A stretch of DNA of 64,000 nt, taken from the NCBI GenBank assembly GCA_003243445.1, contig QFQQ01000026.1:1-64000 (forward strand), read 5' to 3'. A model generated the notes under the pieces. The model ran no database searches, had not been told where the DNA came from, and saw only the letters and a program-made list of their open reading frames with translations. Within the stretch, counting starts at the first letter, position 1; every line of letters begins with the position of its first letter. Origin of the DNA: Citrobacter freundii (lineage in GTDB: Bacteria; Bacteroidota; Bacteroidia; Chitinophagales; Chitinophagaceae). Of the stretch, positions 36,445 to 45,578 are shown piece after piece. Position numbers and translations under genes: made by a program.

Positions 36445-36526
36445 CGTTTCGATGTTCGGAAATCATTTGCTCGTTCGAATGAGGCCGTTACCGAACATCG
36501 GGCATCGAACATCCAACATCGAAACA
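36445..36526. repeat. Family C inverted array, copy C2
   Basis: A short left arm, GTTTCGATGTTCGG at 36447-36460, and a longer right arm of CATCGAACATCC-type units at 36491-36526, around a core with an internal ATTTGCTCGTTCGAAT. It ends 17 bp before the stop codon of mnmA. Confidence 0.78.
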
Positions 36527-36543
36527 AACTGTTTACATCCCGG

Positions 36544-37647
36544 TTAAAGCAGAGCTCCTCTCTGGATAATCCCGCCTCCGATCACATCATCTCCTTCGTA
36601 AAACACCGCGCTTTGTCCGGGAGCAATGCCTTTCGCATTTTCGTAAAAACGGATCTTCATTGTGCCGTTTTCGGGGTAGAGGTTGGAGAGGCTGCCTTTG
36701 TCTTTATAGCGGATCTTGGTGGTCGCTTCCATGCCGGGCGTAACGATATCGTACTTCATCATGTTGAGCTTACCAACGATCATTTCGTTTTGTTCCAGGT
36801 CGGCTTCGTCACCAAGCACTACGGTGTTGGTGTCAGGATTGATGCTGGTCACAAACACTGGCTTGCCCAGTGCAATGTCCAGTCCCTTACGCTGGCCGAT
36901 AGTATAGAATGGATAACCTTTATGCTTGCCCAGGATGCGGCCGGTCTTGTCAACGAAGTTGCCGCCAGTCACTCTTTCTTCCAGCCCGTCTACTTTTCTT
37001 TTCAGGAAACCGCGGTAGTCATTATCAGGAACGAAACAGATCTCATAGCTCTCGCTTTTCTTCGCCAGTTCAGGGTAGCCATAGTTCAGGGCCATTTCGC
37101 GGATCTCCGTTTTACGGTAAGGCGCGAGCGGCAGGAGGGTGCGGCTCAGCAGGTCCTGTTGCAGTCCCCACAGCACATAGCTTTGATCTTTTGTATCATC
37201 AATGGCTTTGCTGATGAAATAACGGCCATTATCATGCTGTTTGATCTTTGCATAGTGGCCGGTGGCGATAAAATCGCAACCCAGTGCATCGGCTCTTTTC
37301 AGGAGCGCCCGCCACTTGATATGTGTATTGCAAAGCACGCAGGGATTCGGCGTACGGCCGGCAAGGTATTCATCCACAAAATTGTCGATCACAAAACCGC
37401 CAAACTCTTCACGGATATCCAGGATATAATGGGCAAAGCCATGCTCCACGGCGGCCTGCCGCGCGTCATTAAAGCTGTCCACATTACAACAGCCGGTCTC
37501 CTTCTTGCTTCCACCGCTGGCGGCATAGTCCCAGGTCTTCATGGTGATACCCACCACTTCATACCCTTCGTCATTCAACATCAATGCGGCTACGGTACTA
37601 TCGATACCGCCGCTCATGGCTACCAGCACTTTTCCTTTACGGCTCAT
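36544..37647 (-). CDS. mnmA: tRNA-specific 2-thiouridylase MnmA
   Basis: A 367-aa enzyme that thiolates U34 of Lys, Glu and Gln tRNAs using ATP and a sulfur relay. The PP-loop ATP site is SGGIDS at residues 12-17. The expected catalytic cysteine is C106 in VLCNTHIKW, and the partner cysteine is C204 in SYEICFVPD. The start is ATG 37647 (MSRKGKVLVAMSGG). The frame extends 23 codons upstream, but those codons come from a family C repeat and are not conserved sequence. A TACCTTTG box (37675-37668, minus strand) lies just upstream as a possible promoter element. Confidence 0.96.
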   Translation of the reverse strand: MSRKGKVLVAMSGGIDSTVAALMLNDEGYEVVGITMKTWDYAASGGSKKETGCCNVDSFNDARQAAVEHGFAHYILDIREEFGGFVIDNFVDEYLAGRTPNPCVLCNTHIKWRALLKRADALGCDFIATGHYAKIKQHDNGRYFISKAIDDTKDQSYVLWGLQQDLLSRTLLPLAPYRKTEIREMALNYGYPELAKKSESYEICFVPDNDYRGFLKRKVDGLEERVTGGNFVDKTGRILGKHKGYPFYTIGQRKGLDIALGKPVFVTSINPDTNTVVLGDEADLEQNEMIVGKLNMMKYDIVTPGMEATTKIRYKDKGSLSNLYPENGTMKIRFYENAKGIAPGQSAVFYEGDDVIGGGIIQRGALL

Positions 37648-37677
37648 ATTACAAAAATTGGAAGTTACAAAGGTACG

Positions 37678-37851
37678 GATCGATGGCCGATGTTGGATGT
37701 TCGATGGTCGGTCCACGGGCCTTCGTTCCTACTCTTATTTTTTTATCGTTGATTATGAAAATGTTAGTTACCCACAAACCCGGTCAGACCAATAAAACAA
37801 ATACATTACGGCTTGGTTCGATCATCGAACATCTATCATCGAACATCGAAA
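37678..37851. repeat. Family C inverted array, copy C3
   Basis: The left arm 37678-37714 (CGATGGCCGATGTTGGATGT and on) and the right arm 37817-37851 (CGATCATCGAACATCTATCA and on) flank a unique core of about 100 bp. It lies between the divergent starts of mnmA and the M14 peptidase gene. Confidence 0.85.
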
Positions 37852-37889
37852 TTGCTTATCTTCCCAATTCATACCTTAACTAACTGTAT

Positions 37890-40460
37890 ATGAAGAAACT
37901 TGCACTGTTTTTCTGCATGATGGCCCTGGCGTTTTCCGGGATGGCCCAGGACCTGAAATATTTTTTACCGGACAGTATTACCTATAATCCGGCGATACCA
38001 AAGCCGAAGGACGTGATCTATCACGAAGTGGGCGAATACCATGTTACACATGACCGGCTCGTCAATTATATGAAGGCGGTAGCGGCGGCCGCGCCGGACA
38101 GGATCAAGCTGGAACTCATGGGACTTACTTATGAAAAAAGGCCACAGGTACTGCTGATCATCACTTCTCCCAAAAATCATCAGCGGCTGGAAGAGATCCG
38201 GCAGCAACATGTACAATTGACCGATCCCGGGCGCTCGGGCTCGCTGAATATTGAGAACATGCCGATCGTTGTATGGATCGGTCATTCGATCCATGGGAAT
38301 GAACAAAGCGGCACCAATGCTTCGTTGGTGACGGCCTATTATCTGGCCGCGGCGCACGGCAAACAAATAGACGAACTCCTGGAAAATACCGTGATCCTTT
38401 TTGACCCATCGTTCAATCCGGATGGCATGCAACGCTTCTCCGGATGGGTGAACCAGCATAAGAGCAAGAACCTGGTGAGCGATCCGAATGACCGCGAGTT
38501 CAATGAAGTGTGGCCGGGCGGCAGGTTCAATCATTACTGGTTTGATCTGAACCGTGACTGGCTGCCAGCCATTCACGTGGAAAGCCAGAACAGGCTGGAA
38601 TGGTTCCATAAATGGAAACCTAATATCCTGACGGATCACCATGAGCAGGGAAGTAATGCAACGTTCTTTTTTCAACCGGGAGTTCCTTCAAGGGTAAATC
38701 CGTTGACGCCGGATAAGAACCAGGAGCTGACCAATAAACTTGGTAAATATCATGCGGCATTTCTTGACAGGATCGGTTCGCTCTATTTCACCAAAGAGAA
38801 TTATGATGATTTCTATTATGGAAAAGGGTCCACTTATCCTGATGTAAATGGCGCCATCGGGATCCTGTTTGAACAGGCATCATCAAGAGGGCACTTGCAA
38901 CAAACATCAAACGGTTTGTTGAGTTTTCCTTTTACCATACGTAATCAGTTTGTTACCGCATTGTCTACACTTGAAGGAGCAAAAGCTTTGCGTAAAGAAT
39001 TCCTGCAATGGCAGCGCGATTTTTATAAGACAGCGATGACTGAATCCGCAGCGGCTGCGGTAAAAGGATATGTTTTTGGCGATGAAAATGATAAGGCTAA
39101 AACATATCATTTTGCAGAGATGCTGAAAAGGCATCAGATAGAGATCCTGTCGGTAAAAAATAAATTCACAGCGGAAGGAAATGATTTCAAACCGGGCACT
39201 TCTTATGTCGTGCCATCTAATCAGCCACAATACAGGTTGATTAGGGCAATATTTGAAAAGACGCTGAATTATAAAGACAGTTTGTTTTATGATATCACGT
39301 CATGGACAATGCCGCTGGCATTCGGATTGCCTTCTGCGGAACTGAATGCAGCGCAATATGGTCCAGCCGCAGGTGATAAGATCGCGGACCTGCCAAAGCA
39401 AACTGGTGAAGTGACAGGCAAAAGTGAGTATGCATATCTGTTTGCATGGGATGATCTGTATGCGCCAAGGGCGTTGTATGAATTGCAGCAGGCGGGCGTA
39501 ACGGCAAAAGTAGCGACCAACAAATTCGAAATGCCGGTCGGCAACAGCGATGTATCGTTTGACTATGGAACGATCATGATACCGGTGAAAGCGCAGAAGA
39601 TGACAAGTGCGCAACTGTCGGATCTGATCAAGGGGGTGGCCGACAGAAATTTTATAAAAATATGGGCGGTACCAAGCGGGAATGTAAACAGTGGAAGTGA
39701 TCTTGGAAGCAGCAAGTTCGTGCCGGTGGCGGAGCCAAAGATCGCAATGCTTACCGGCCAGGGTGTGAATGCCACAGATGCCGGTGAAGTATGGCATCTG
39801 CTTGATCAGCGGATGAATATACCGGCAACGCATCTCGAACCATCAGCATTTAACCGTGCTGATCTTGACAAGTACAATACACTCATCATGGTCGGTGGAT
39901 CTTATAATGAGCTGAATAAAGACAAACTGAAAAGCTGGGTGCAATCTGGCGGAGTGCTGGTGTTGACGGAAGAAGCGGTGACCTGGGCTGCGCAAAACGG
40001 GATCAGTAATGTATCATTCAAGAAAACGAAATCTCCGGTTGACAGTTTGCAGAAAGCGGTCTATATCGATCGTGAGCAGGTAGATGGTGCACAAAGAATG
40101 AGTGGTGCCATCTTTGGTGCAGAGGCAGATCTCACGCATCCGCTGGCGTATGGTTATAACCAGAAAGTCATCAGTCTTTTCAAAGCGAATCGCGTATTCA
40201 TGGAGAGAAGCAAGAATCCTTATGCCACGCCATTCTATTATGGTTCGAAGCCTATGCAGAGCGGTTGGGTCAGCCGCGAGAACCAGGATGCGGTAAAAAA
40301 CTCTGCAGCCGTGATCGTCAACACCGTTGGCGGCGGCCGCGTGATCAGCATTGCCGACAATCCGAATTTCCGCGCATTCTGGCTGGGTGGCAGCAAGCTG
40401 TTTATGAATGCGATTTTTTTTGGAAGGGTGATTGATGGGGCGAGTGGGAGGACGGAATAG
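37890..40460 (+). CDS. Large M14 family zinc carboxypeptidase, secreted
   Basis: An 856-aa exported peptidase. Signal peptide MKKLALFFCMMALAFSGMAQ. Zinc ligands H135 and E138 in GHSIHGNEQSG, with the third ligand H250 in LTDHHEQGS. The NRDW element at 221-224 contributes to substrate binding. After the peptidase domain (about 45-400), the C-terminal half carries a GATase-1/ThuA-like flavodoxin fold (LMVGGSYNELNKDKLKSWVQSGGVLVLTEE, about residues 670-710). This layout is common in large Bacteroidota M14 proteins. It is a single gene. A family C arm begins one base after its TAG stop. Confidence 0.9.
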   Translation: MKKLALFFCMMALAFSGMAQDLKYFLPDSITYNPAIPKPKDVIYHEVGEYHVTHDRLVNYMKAVAAAAPDRIKLELMGLTYEKRPQVLLIITSPKNHQRLEEIRQQHVQLTDPGRSGSLNIENMPIVVWIGHSIHGNEQSGTNASLVTAYYLAAAHGKQIDELLENTVILFDPSFNPDGMQRFSGWVNQHKSKNLVSDPNDREFNEVWPGGRFNHYWFDLNRDWLPAIHVESQNRLEWFHKWKPNILTDHHEQGSNATFFFQPGVPSRVNPLTPDKNQELTNKLGKYHAAFLDRIGSLYFTKENYDDFYYGKGSTYPDVNGAIGILFEQASSRGHLQQTSNGLLSFPFTIRNQFVTALSTLEGAKALRKEFLQWQRDFYKTAMTESAAAAVKGYVFGDENDKAKTYHFAEMLKRHQIEILSVKNKFTAEGNDFKPGTSYVVPSNQPQYRLIRAIFEKTLNYKDSLFYDITSWTMPLAFGLPSAELNAAQYGPAAGDKIADLPKQTGEVTGKSEYAYLFAWDDLYAPRALYELQQAGVTAKVATNKFEMPVGNSDVSFDYGTIMIPVKAQKMTSAQLSDLIKGVADRNFIKIWAVPSGNVNSGSDLGSSKFVPVAEPKIAMLTGQGVNATDAGEVWHLLDQRMNIPATHLEPSAFNRADLDKYNTLIMVGGSYNELNKDKLKSWVQSGGVLVLTEEAVTWAAQNGISNVSFKKTKSPVDSLQKAVYIDREQVDGAQRMSGAIFGAEADLTHPLAYGYNQKVISLFKANRVFMERSKNPYATPFYYGSKPMQSGWVSRENQDAVKNSAAVIVNTVGGGRVISIADNPNFRAFWLGGSKLFMNAIFFGRVIDGASGRTE

Positions 40461-40697
40461 GGATGTTCGATGATCGATTTTCGATGGTCGAATTACAGAG
40501 AGCTGGAAGTATCAATCTCGGTTCGAGGGCAGGTGAAAGCAATCTGATATGGCAATAATAACGGAAGGAGCCTTCTGATTTCAGAAGGCTCCTTCCGTTA
40601 TTATTGCCATATACTCAGGCGCGGCCATCTCTCATCGGTCATGGAATGAAAGGAATGCTGCGGTCCTGCGTTCGGCCATCGACCATCCAATCGTCCA
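40461..40697. repeat. Family C inverted array, copy C4, enclosing a perfect palindrome
   Basis: The left arm 40461-40494 (GATGTTCGATGATCGATT and on) starts right after the stop codon of the M14 peptidase. The right arm, about 40670-40697 (GGCCATCGACCATCCAATCG), is shorter. The core contains the perfect 66-bp palindrome at 40547-40612. Confidence 0.82.
40547..40612. terminator. Perfect 32-bp-arm palindrome, possible bidirectional terminator
   Basis: The arms 40547-40578 and 40581-40612 are exact reverse complements around a TT centre (core TCTGATTTCAGA). The stem has a GC-rich part (GGAAGGAGCC) and AT-rich flanks (ATATGGCAATAATAA), which supply U-rich tails in both directions. It may end transcription of the upstream peptidase gene, but such a long perfect stem is more than a terminator needs. 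Confidence 0.6.
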
Positions 40698-40898
40698 AAG
40701 GAAAAAAACAAATAAATAACGTTTTTTCCCCCTTGCACACCCCCTCCTTCGTTGCATCTTGCATGAGTAGCGGCGAGTTAGTCAGAACTTATGCACAGTC
40801 TGTTTTGTACGGGTAAATCAGTTAGTGCGGCACACGGCGGGCTAGGATAATAATGCTAACTTGCCGCTATATATTTACGAACTTTAAAACAGAGTACT

Positions 40899-41330
40899 AT
40901 GATTAAAATGCAAGTTATCGGTAACCTCGGCAAGGATTGCGTGGTTAACACAGTGAGTGGTAAGAATGTTATCAATTTTACAGTCGCACATACAGAAAAA
41001 TATAAAGACAGTCAGGGCAATAACCAGGAAAAAACAATCTGGGTAGATTGTGCTTACTGGACAGACCGTACGGCGCTCGCGCCTTATCTCACCAAAGGCA
41101 AACAGGTTTTTGTGGAAGGCCAGCCTGAGGTAAGATCATTTACCCGCCAGGATGGAACCGGTGGTGCTTCATTGTCGCTTCGTGTCCGCGATATCCAGTT
41201 ATTGGGTGGCCGCAGTGAAAATTCTGTGGGTGGCGGTAACTCTTATGGAGCCAGTTCTTCAAATGGTTCATCGGTGAACGTGAACTCATCCAGTGAAGTG
41301 GCTGAACAGATAGATGATCTGCCGTTTTAA
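40899..41330 (+). CDS. ssb: Single-stranded DNA-binding protein
   Basis: A 143-aa OB-fold protein that coats single-stranded DNA in replication and repair. The N-terminal OB domain (MIKMQVIGNLGKD to about residue 108) is followed by a Gly/Ser/Asn-rich flexible linker. The acidic tip EQIDDLPF is the docking site for SSB partners. It is shorter than the E. coli protein, as is usual for secondary or Bacteroidota SSBs. A TATATTTA box lies about 30 bp upstream and may be the -7 element. A terminator follows at 41402-41436. Confidence 0.95.
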   Translation: MIKMQVIGNLGKDCVVNTVSGKNVINFTVAHTEKYKDSQGNNQEKTIWVDCAYWTDRTALAPYLTKGKQVFVEGQPEVRSFTRQDGTGGASLSLRVRDIQLLGGRSENSVGGGNSYGASSSNGSSVNVNSSSEVAEQIDDLPF

Positions 41331-41340
41331 GAGAAAGGCT

Positions 41341-41525
41341 ATTCGATGATCAATGGTCGATGCGCGAATGTCAGGCCGCGCAATTGTAAAAAAATGATAG
41401 TAAAGAAGCTTTCTAAACAAGAAGGCTTCTTTTTTTATGGCATATTGAACCATAAAAGATCATCTGTCGGCATCGCCCGTTCGCAATCGACCATCGATCA
41501 TCGAACATCAACTATCGATCATCCC
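41341..41525. repeat. Family C inverted array, copy C5, around the ssb terminator
   Basis: The left arm is 41341-41366 (ATTCGATGATCAATGGTCGA). The right arm is 41470-41525 (GCAATCGACCATCGATCATC and on). The core contains the ssb terminator. The array lies between ssb and the dehydrogenase gene. Confidence 0.83.
41402..41436 (+). terminator. Intrinsic terminator after ssb
   Basis: The stem AAAGAAGCTTTCT pairs with AGAAGGCTTCTTT, with one G-U or mismatch position and a 7-nt loop. A run of Ts follows at 41430-41436. It lies about 70 bp downstream of the ssb stop, inside the family C array. Confidence 0.82.
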
Positions 41526-41555
41526 AATCGCCGGATTTATTCGTTTCTTTGCGGC

Positions 41556-42635
41556 ATGTCAACAACTGTTTTTTCCTATCAGCAACTGGCTGATTTTACA
41601 GGTAAAGTTTTTCAGGCAATCGGCTGTTCTCCTGAGCATGCTGCCGTTGCAACCAGCTCACTTCTCTCTGCGGATATCAGGGGGATTGACTCGCATGGTG
41701 TTGCCAGGCTCAGTGGTTATGTAAGACTTTGGGATGTAAAACGGGTGAATGCGACTCCTGATATCAGGATCGTACATGAAACGCCATCCACCGCCGTGGT
41801 CGACGGAGATAGCGGGCTTGGCCTGGTGGTTGCTCCATATGCTATGCAGATAGCGATCGATAAAGCAAAGAACGTGGGTACGGGTTGGGTAAGTGTGCGG
41901 AATAGCAATCACTTCGGGATCGCGGCCAGTCACGCAATGATGGCACTCGAACATGATATGATCGGCTGGGCGATGACGAATGCCAGTCCGCTGGTAGCCC
42001 CAACTTTTTCCATTGATAAGATGCTCGGCACAAACCCGATCTGCGTAGCGGCACCGGCCGGGAAGCAACCCGCGTTTGTGGCCGATCTTGCCACCACGAC
42101 TGCAGCAAACGGCAAGCTGGAAATCCTGCAACGCAAAAATCAGCCAACCCCAACCGGCTGGGTGCAGGATGCGAATGGCAATCCATCAAATGATCCGCAT
42201 ATTCTGAAGCAGGGCGGGGCATTACTGCCATTGGGCGGAGACCGCGAGCACGGAAGTCATAAAGGTTATGCGCTTGGGGCAATAGTTGATCTTTTTTCTG
42301 CGTTATTAAGCGGCGCAAACTATGCGCCGTGGGTCCCGCCGTTCCCGGCTTACGTCCCGATGCCGGCTCAGCAACCCGGAAAAGGTATCGGCCATTTCCT
42401 TGGAGCCATGCGGATAGATGCTTTCCGGCCGGCAGAAGAATTCAAGCAAAGCATGGATCACTGGATTGAAGGATTCCGTGCAGCGAAACCAATGCCGGGC
42501 GAAGAAAAAGTGCTGATACCGGGCGATCCCGAGCGGGAAATGGAAGCGGAAAGAAGAAAAGACGGTATTCCCCTGCTTGAATCTGTGGTAAATGACCTGA
42601 AAGAAACCGGGATGAAATTCGGGATCAGTTTGTGA
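41556..42635 (+). CDS. Malate/L-lactate dehydrogenase family (Ldh2/type-2) oxidoreductase
   Basis: A 359-aa NAD(P)-dependent 2-hydroxy-acid dehydrogenase of the fold unrelated to classic MDH/LDH. Typical blocks: GIDSHGVARLSGYV near residue 45 with the catalytic histidine, RNSNHFGIAA near 115, MLGTNPICVAAPAG near 155, and GDREHGSHKGYALG near 230. The exact substrate (malate, lactate, ureidoglycolate or a sugar acid) is uncertain. I start it at ATG 41556 because the 70 codons of open frame upstream run through the family C repeat and the ssb terminator. Confidence 0.9.
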   Translation: MSTTVFSYQQLADFTGKVFQAIGCSPEHAAVATSSLLSADIRGIDSHGVARLSGYVRLWDVKRVNATPDIRIVHETPSTAVVDGDSGLGLVVAPYAMQIAIDKAKNVGTGWVSVRNSNHFGIAASHAMMALEHDMIGWAMTNASPLVAPTFSIDKMLGTNPICVAAPAGKQPAFVADLATTTAANGKLEILQRKNQPTPTGWVQDANGNPSNDPHILKQGGALLPLGGDREHGSHKGYALGAIVDLFSALLSGANYAPWVPPFPAYVPMPAQQPGKGIGHFLGAMRIDAFRPAEEFKQSMDHWIEGFRAAKPMPGEEKVLIPGDPEREMEAERRKDGIPLLESVVNDLKETGMKFGISL

Positions 42636-42848
42636 TCATCATGATCACTATTTATTGTAATAAGCGTGTGCTGTTAAAGCAACCGTTAACCATAACCAGT
42701 CTTCGTCACAGGTGAAAACGAAAATTACGTTCCCGATCCTGATGGTATACAGTGTAATAGTTCCTGCAAGCCAAACTATCTTTATTGATAAAACCGTAAA
42801 AAAAGCGAAAATTTCCCCTTTCCCTCTTTCTTCCATTTAACTCTTAGT

Positions 42849-42856
42849 TATCTTTG
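42849..42856 (+). promoter_or_regulatory. Probable -7 element of the lysC promoter
   Basis: TATCTTTG fits the TAnnTTTG element and lies 49 bp before the lysC ATG. The matching TTG element is not clear. A purine-rich GGAGGGGGAA stretch follows at about 42889-42898 and could serve as the ribosome binding site, which is unusual in this group. Confidence 0.45.
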
Positions 42857-42904
42857 CCCCCACCATTTTTAATCCTTTAAAAACTCGGGGAGGGGGAACA
42901 AATC

Positions 42905-44227
42905 ATGAAAGTAATGAAGTTTGGCGGCACCAGTGTGGGTAAGCCGGAACGTATGCATCATATCGCTTCACTGGTCACCAAGGAAGAAGAACCTACACTT
43001 GTAGTGCTTTCTGCCTTGTCCGGTACCACGAATGCATTGGTGGAAATCGGCGATAATATCGCCAAGGGAGATCGTGTTGCGGCCAAACAGACGATCGATA
43101 AGCTGGAAGCGCATTATCAACAATTCATTGCTGAACTGGTAAAGAAACCTGCCGCTGTTGAAAAGACACGCCAGATCGTGGCGGAGCATTTCGAATTCCT
43201 GAATATCATTCTCAAAATATCATTCAGCGAAGCGCTGAATAAAGACATTCTCGCACAAGGGGAGTTGTTGTCGACAAAACTCTTTGCAGCTTACCTGGAA
43301 GAGCAAGGCATCGATCATGCCTTGCTGCCGGCGCTTGAGTTCATGACCATCGATGGTTATGATGAACCACAGATCGGAAGCATCAAAGTAAAGCTGACGC
43401 AATTGCTGCAGCAGCATAAAGAAAAGAAACTGTTCATCACACAGGGCTATATCTGCCGCAACGCGCGCGGTGAGGTGGACAATCTGAAAAGAGGTGGAAG
43501 TGACTACTCTGCGTCGTTGATCGCTGCTGCTATCAATGCAAGCGCTTGTGAGATCTGGACGGATATCGACGGCATGCACAATAATGATCCAAGAGTTGTA
43601 AAAAAGACTGTGCCTATCGAACAACTGAGTTTTGAAGAGGCAGCTGAGCTTGCCTACTTTGGGGCAAAGATCCTGCACCCTGCATCTATCTGGCCTGCGC
43701 AGACATATAAGATCCCGGTGAAACTGCTGAACACCATGCAGCCTGAAGCAAAGGGCACGCTGATCACCGAACAGGCTGCAAGCGTCGGGGTAAAAGCAGT
43801 GGCAGCAAAAGATAATATCATTGCGATCCGCATCAAGAGCAGCCGTATGTTGCTGGCTTATGGTTTCCTTAGAAAGATTTTCGAAGTATTCGAGAAATAC
43901 CGTACACCGATCGATATGATCACAACATCTGAAGTGGCGGTATCGCTTACCATCGATAGCCCGGTATTCCTGAAAGAGATCCTGAAGGAGCTGGAGCCAT
44001 TCGGAACAACGGAGGTTGATCATAACCAAACGATCATTTCAGTAGTGGGTAACGAGATCTCTCAAACAACAGATATCGTGAAAAAACTGTTTGGTTCTAT
44101 CATGAACATCCCGGTAAGGATGGTATCTTACGGAGGCAGCCCGCATAATATTTCATTGCTGATCGACGCGAAATTCAAGATGCAGATCCTGCAACAATTA
44201 AATAAAGGAATGTTTGGCCTCGAGTAG
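42905..44227 (+). CDS. lysC: Aspartate kinase
   Basis: A 440-aa monofunctional aspartokinase that phosphorylates aspartate, the first step toward lysine, methionine and threonine. The N-terminal kinase domain starts KVMKFGGTSVGKPE, and the nucleotide/substrate loop is KRGGSDYSASL near residue 198. The C-terminal third has two ACT-type segments (VAVSLTIDS, and ISVVGNEISQTTDIVKKLFG), which usually bind lysine as feedback inhibitor. No homoserine dehydrogenase domain is fused. The next gene begins 61 bp downstream, inside the terminator of this one. Confidence 0.95.
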   Translation: MKVMKFGGTSVGKPERMHHIASLVTKEEEPTLVVLSALSGTTNALVEIGDNIAKGDRVAAKQTIDKLEAHYQQFIAELVKKPAAVEKTRQIVAEHFEFLNIILKISFSEALNKDILAQGELLSTKLFAAYLEEQGIDHALLPALEFMTIDGYDEPQIGSIKVKLTQLLQQHKEKKLFITQGYICRNARGEVDNLKRGGSDYSASLIAAAINASACEIWTDIDGMHNNDPRVVKKTVPIEQLSFEEAAELAYFGAKILHPASIWPAQTYKIPVKLLNTMQPEAKGTLITEQAASVGVKAVAAKDNIIAIRIKSSRMLLAYGFLRKIFEVFEKYRTPIDMITTSEVAVSLTIDSPVFLKEILKELEPFGTTEVDHNQTIISVVGNEISQTTDIVKKLFGSIMNIPVRMVSYGGSPHNISLLIDAKFKMQILQQLNKGMFGLE

Positions 44228-44281
44228 CAGCAGAAAAATGTGTTAACTAATTTTTTAGTTATTCATCATTAAGCACTAAAT

Positions 44282-44313
44282 TGCCGGTATGTTAAGAATA
44301 CCGGCATTTTTTT
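44282..44313 (+). terminator. Intrinsic terminator of lysC, overlapping the next start codon
   Basis: A perfect 9-bp stem, TGCCGGTAT (44282-44290) with ATACCGGCA (44298-44306), with a 7-nt loop and then seven Ts (44307-44313). The ATG of the following gene (44289-44291) is at the top of the stem, and its first eight codons lie within the hairpin and T-run. Confidence 0.85.
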
Positions 44314-45578
44314 GTCTGTTCATTTTTATAACAGCTGCGGCAATAGCGCAGCCGACCATTTCCGGAAAAGTGGTGAATGCTGCTACGAATCAACCGATTG
44401 CCGGGACAAGTGTTTTTATCTCCAATACTTCTTTTGGAACGGTGTCTTCGAGAGATGGGAGTTTTGAGTTGAAGGACATTCCTCCGGGGAAATATGACCT
44501 GATCATTTCCTCGATAGGTTTTGAAACCAATGTTTACAGTTTTAGCACGGATAAGCTGCCGTTACGTTTACGGATTGAAATGAATGAGAAGGTAAAGGAA
44601 CTGGAGAATGTGACTATTGAGCCATCGTTGGAAGAAGGTTGGGATAAATGGGGCAGAGTATTCATGGAGAATTTTGTAGGCGAGTCAGCCAATGCAAAGC
44701 AATGCAAGATCAAAAATGAAAAGTCGATCCGGTTCAGGTTTTATAAGAAAAGCAACCGGCTTGTAGCTTTTTGTGATGAGCCGATCGTGCTGGAGAATAA
44801 GGCATTGGGTTATATCATCCGGTACCAGCTGGAAGATTTTGAGATCAACTATAAAAAGAATTCAACTCTGTTTGCTGGTTATCCGTTGTTTGAAGAGATC
44901 GATAAAGGCAGGAAAGGCGTTCAGCGTCGCTGGCAACGGAATCGTGATAAGGCGTTTTATGGATCAATGATGCACTTTATGCGGGCTGTTTACACCAAAT
45001 CATTAGCGGCAGAAGGCTATGAAGTAAGAAGAATGGTGCGTACGCCAAATTATGAAAAGCAGCGGGTAAAACAGATCTACCGGGCGATGCCGAAGCTAAG
45101 CAGCGGAGCAAAGATCTCGATCAGTTCTTCATCAGGTATTAACCGCATCCCGGTTCCTCAAAACGACAGCTCTTTCGCCGCTGATTCCATAGAATATTAT
45201 GAGCGCATCCTTCGTCAGAAAGACGATATCGATACATATGGCCGAGATCTTCTTACGGCGGACAGCCTGATCGTTGAGCAGGACGATGCATTAAAAGTGA
45301 TGTTCTTCGAGAATTATCTGTATATCACCTATAAAAAAGAATTGGAAGAAGAAGGTTACCTTCTTTACCATCATGAGCAAAGACAACCAACGTTTCAGCG
45401 CTCGTATATCTGGTTGCAGAACCAGCAGGCGATTGCGATAGACGCGAATGGAAGTTACTACCCGCCACAGGAAGTTTTTTCGATGGCGTATTGGGGATGG
45501 GGAGAGAAAATAGCCAATTTATTGCCGCTGGATTATAAACCCTATTCAATACCGGAGTCAAAATTCGAAGTAAAATGA
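44289..45578 (+). CDS. CarboxypepD_reg-like domain protein, exported
   Basis: A 429-aa exported protein with a signal peptide (MLRIPAFFCLFIFITAAAIAQ). Residues 23-95 form a carboxypeptidase-regulatory-like beta sandwich (ISGKVVNAATNQPIAGTSVF, GSFELKDIPPGKYDL), the N-terminal domain seen in SusC-like and DUF5686-type surface proteins. The rest (about 100-429) is a longer region of unknown function with no beta-barrel signature. The start is ATG 44289, because the signal peptide begins there. This codon lies inside a terminator hairpin, so the gene probably needs its own promoter in the short gap after lysC. Confidence 0.85.
   Translation: MLRIPAFFCLFIFITAAAIAQPTISGKVVNAATNQPIAGTSVFISNTSFGTVSSRDGSFELKDIPPGKYDLIISSIGFETNVYSFSTDKLPLRLRIEMNEKVKELENVTIEPSLEEGWDKWGRVFMENFVGESANAKQCKIKNEKSIRFRFYKKSNRLVAFCDEPIVLENKALGYIIRYQLEDFEINYKKNSTLFAGYPLFEEIDKGRKGVQRRWQRNRDKAFYGSMMHFMRAVYTKSLAAEGYEVRRMVRTPNYEKQRVKQIYRAMPKLSSGAKISISSSSGINRIPVPQNDSSFAADSIEYYERILRQKDDIDTYGRDLLTADSLIVEQDDALKVMFFENYLYITYKKELEEEGYLLYHHEQRQPTFQRSYIWLQNQQAIAIDANGSYYPPQEVFSMAYWGWGEKIANLLPLDYKPYSIPESKFEVK

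Noticed and set aside
36613..37752. A 379-codon open frame on the plus strand opposite mnmA
   Set aside because: It is antisense to a gene with all MnmA motifs. Its product shows no domain, and frames like this are expected opposite codon-biased genes.
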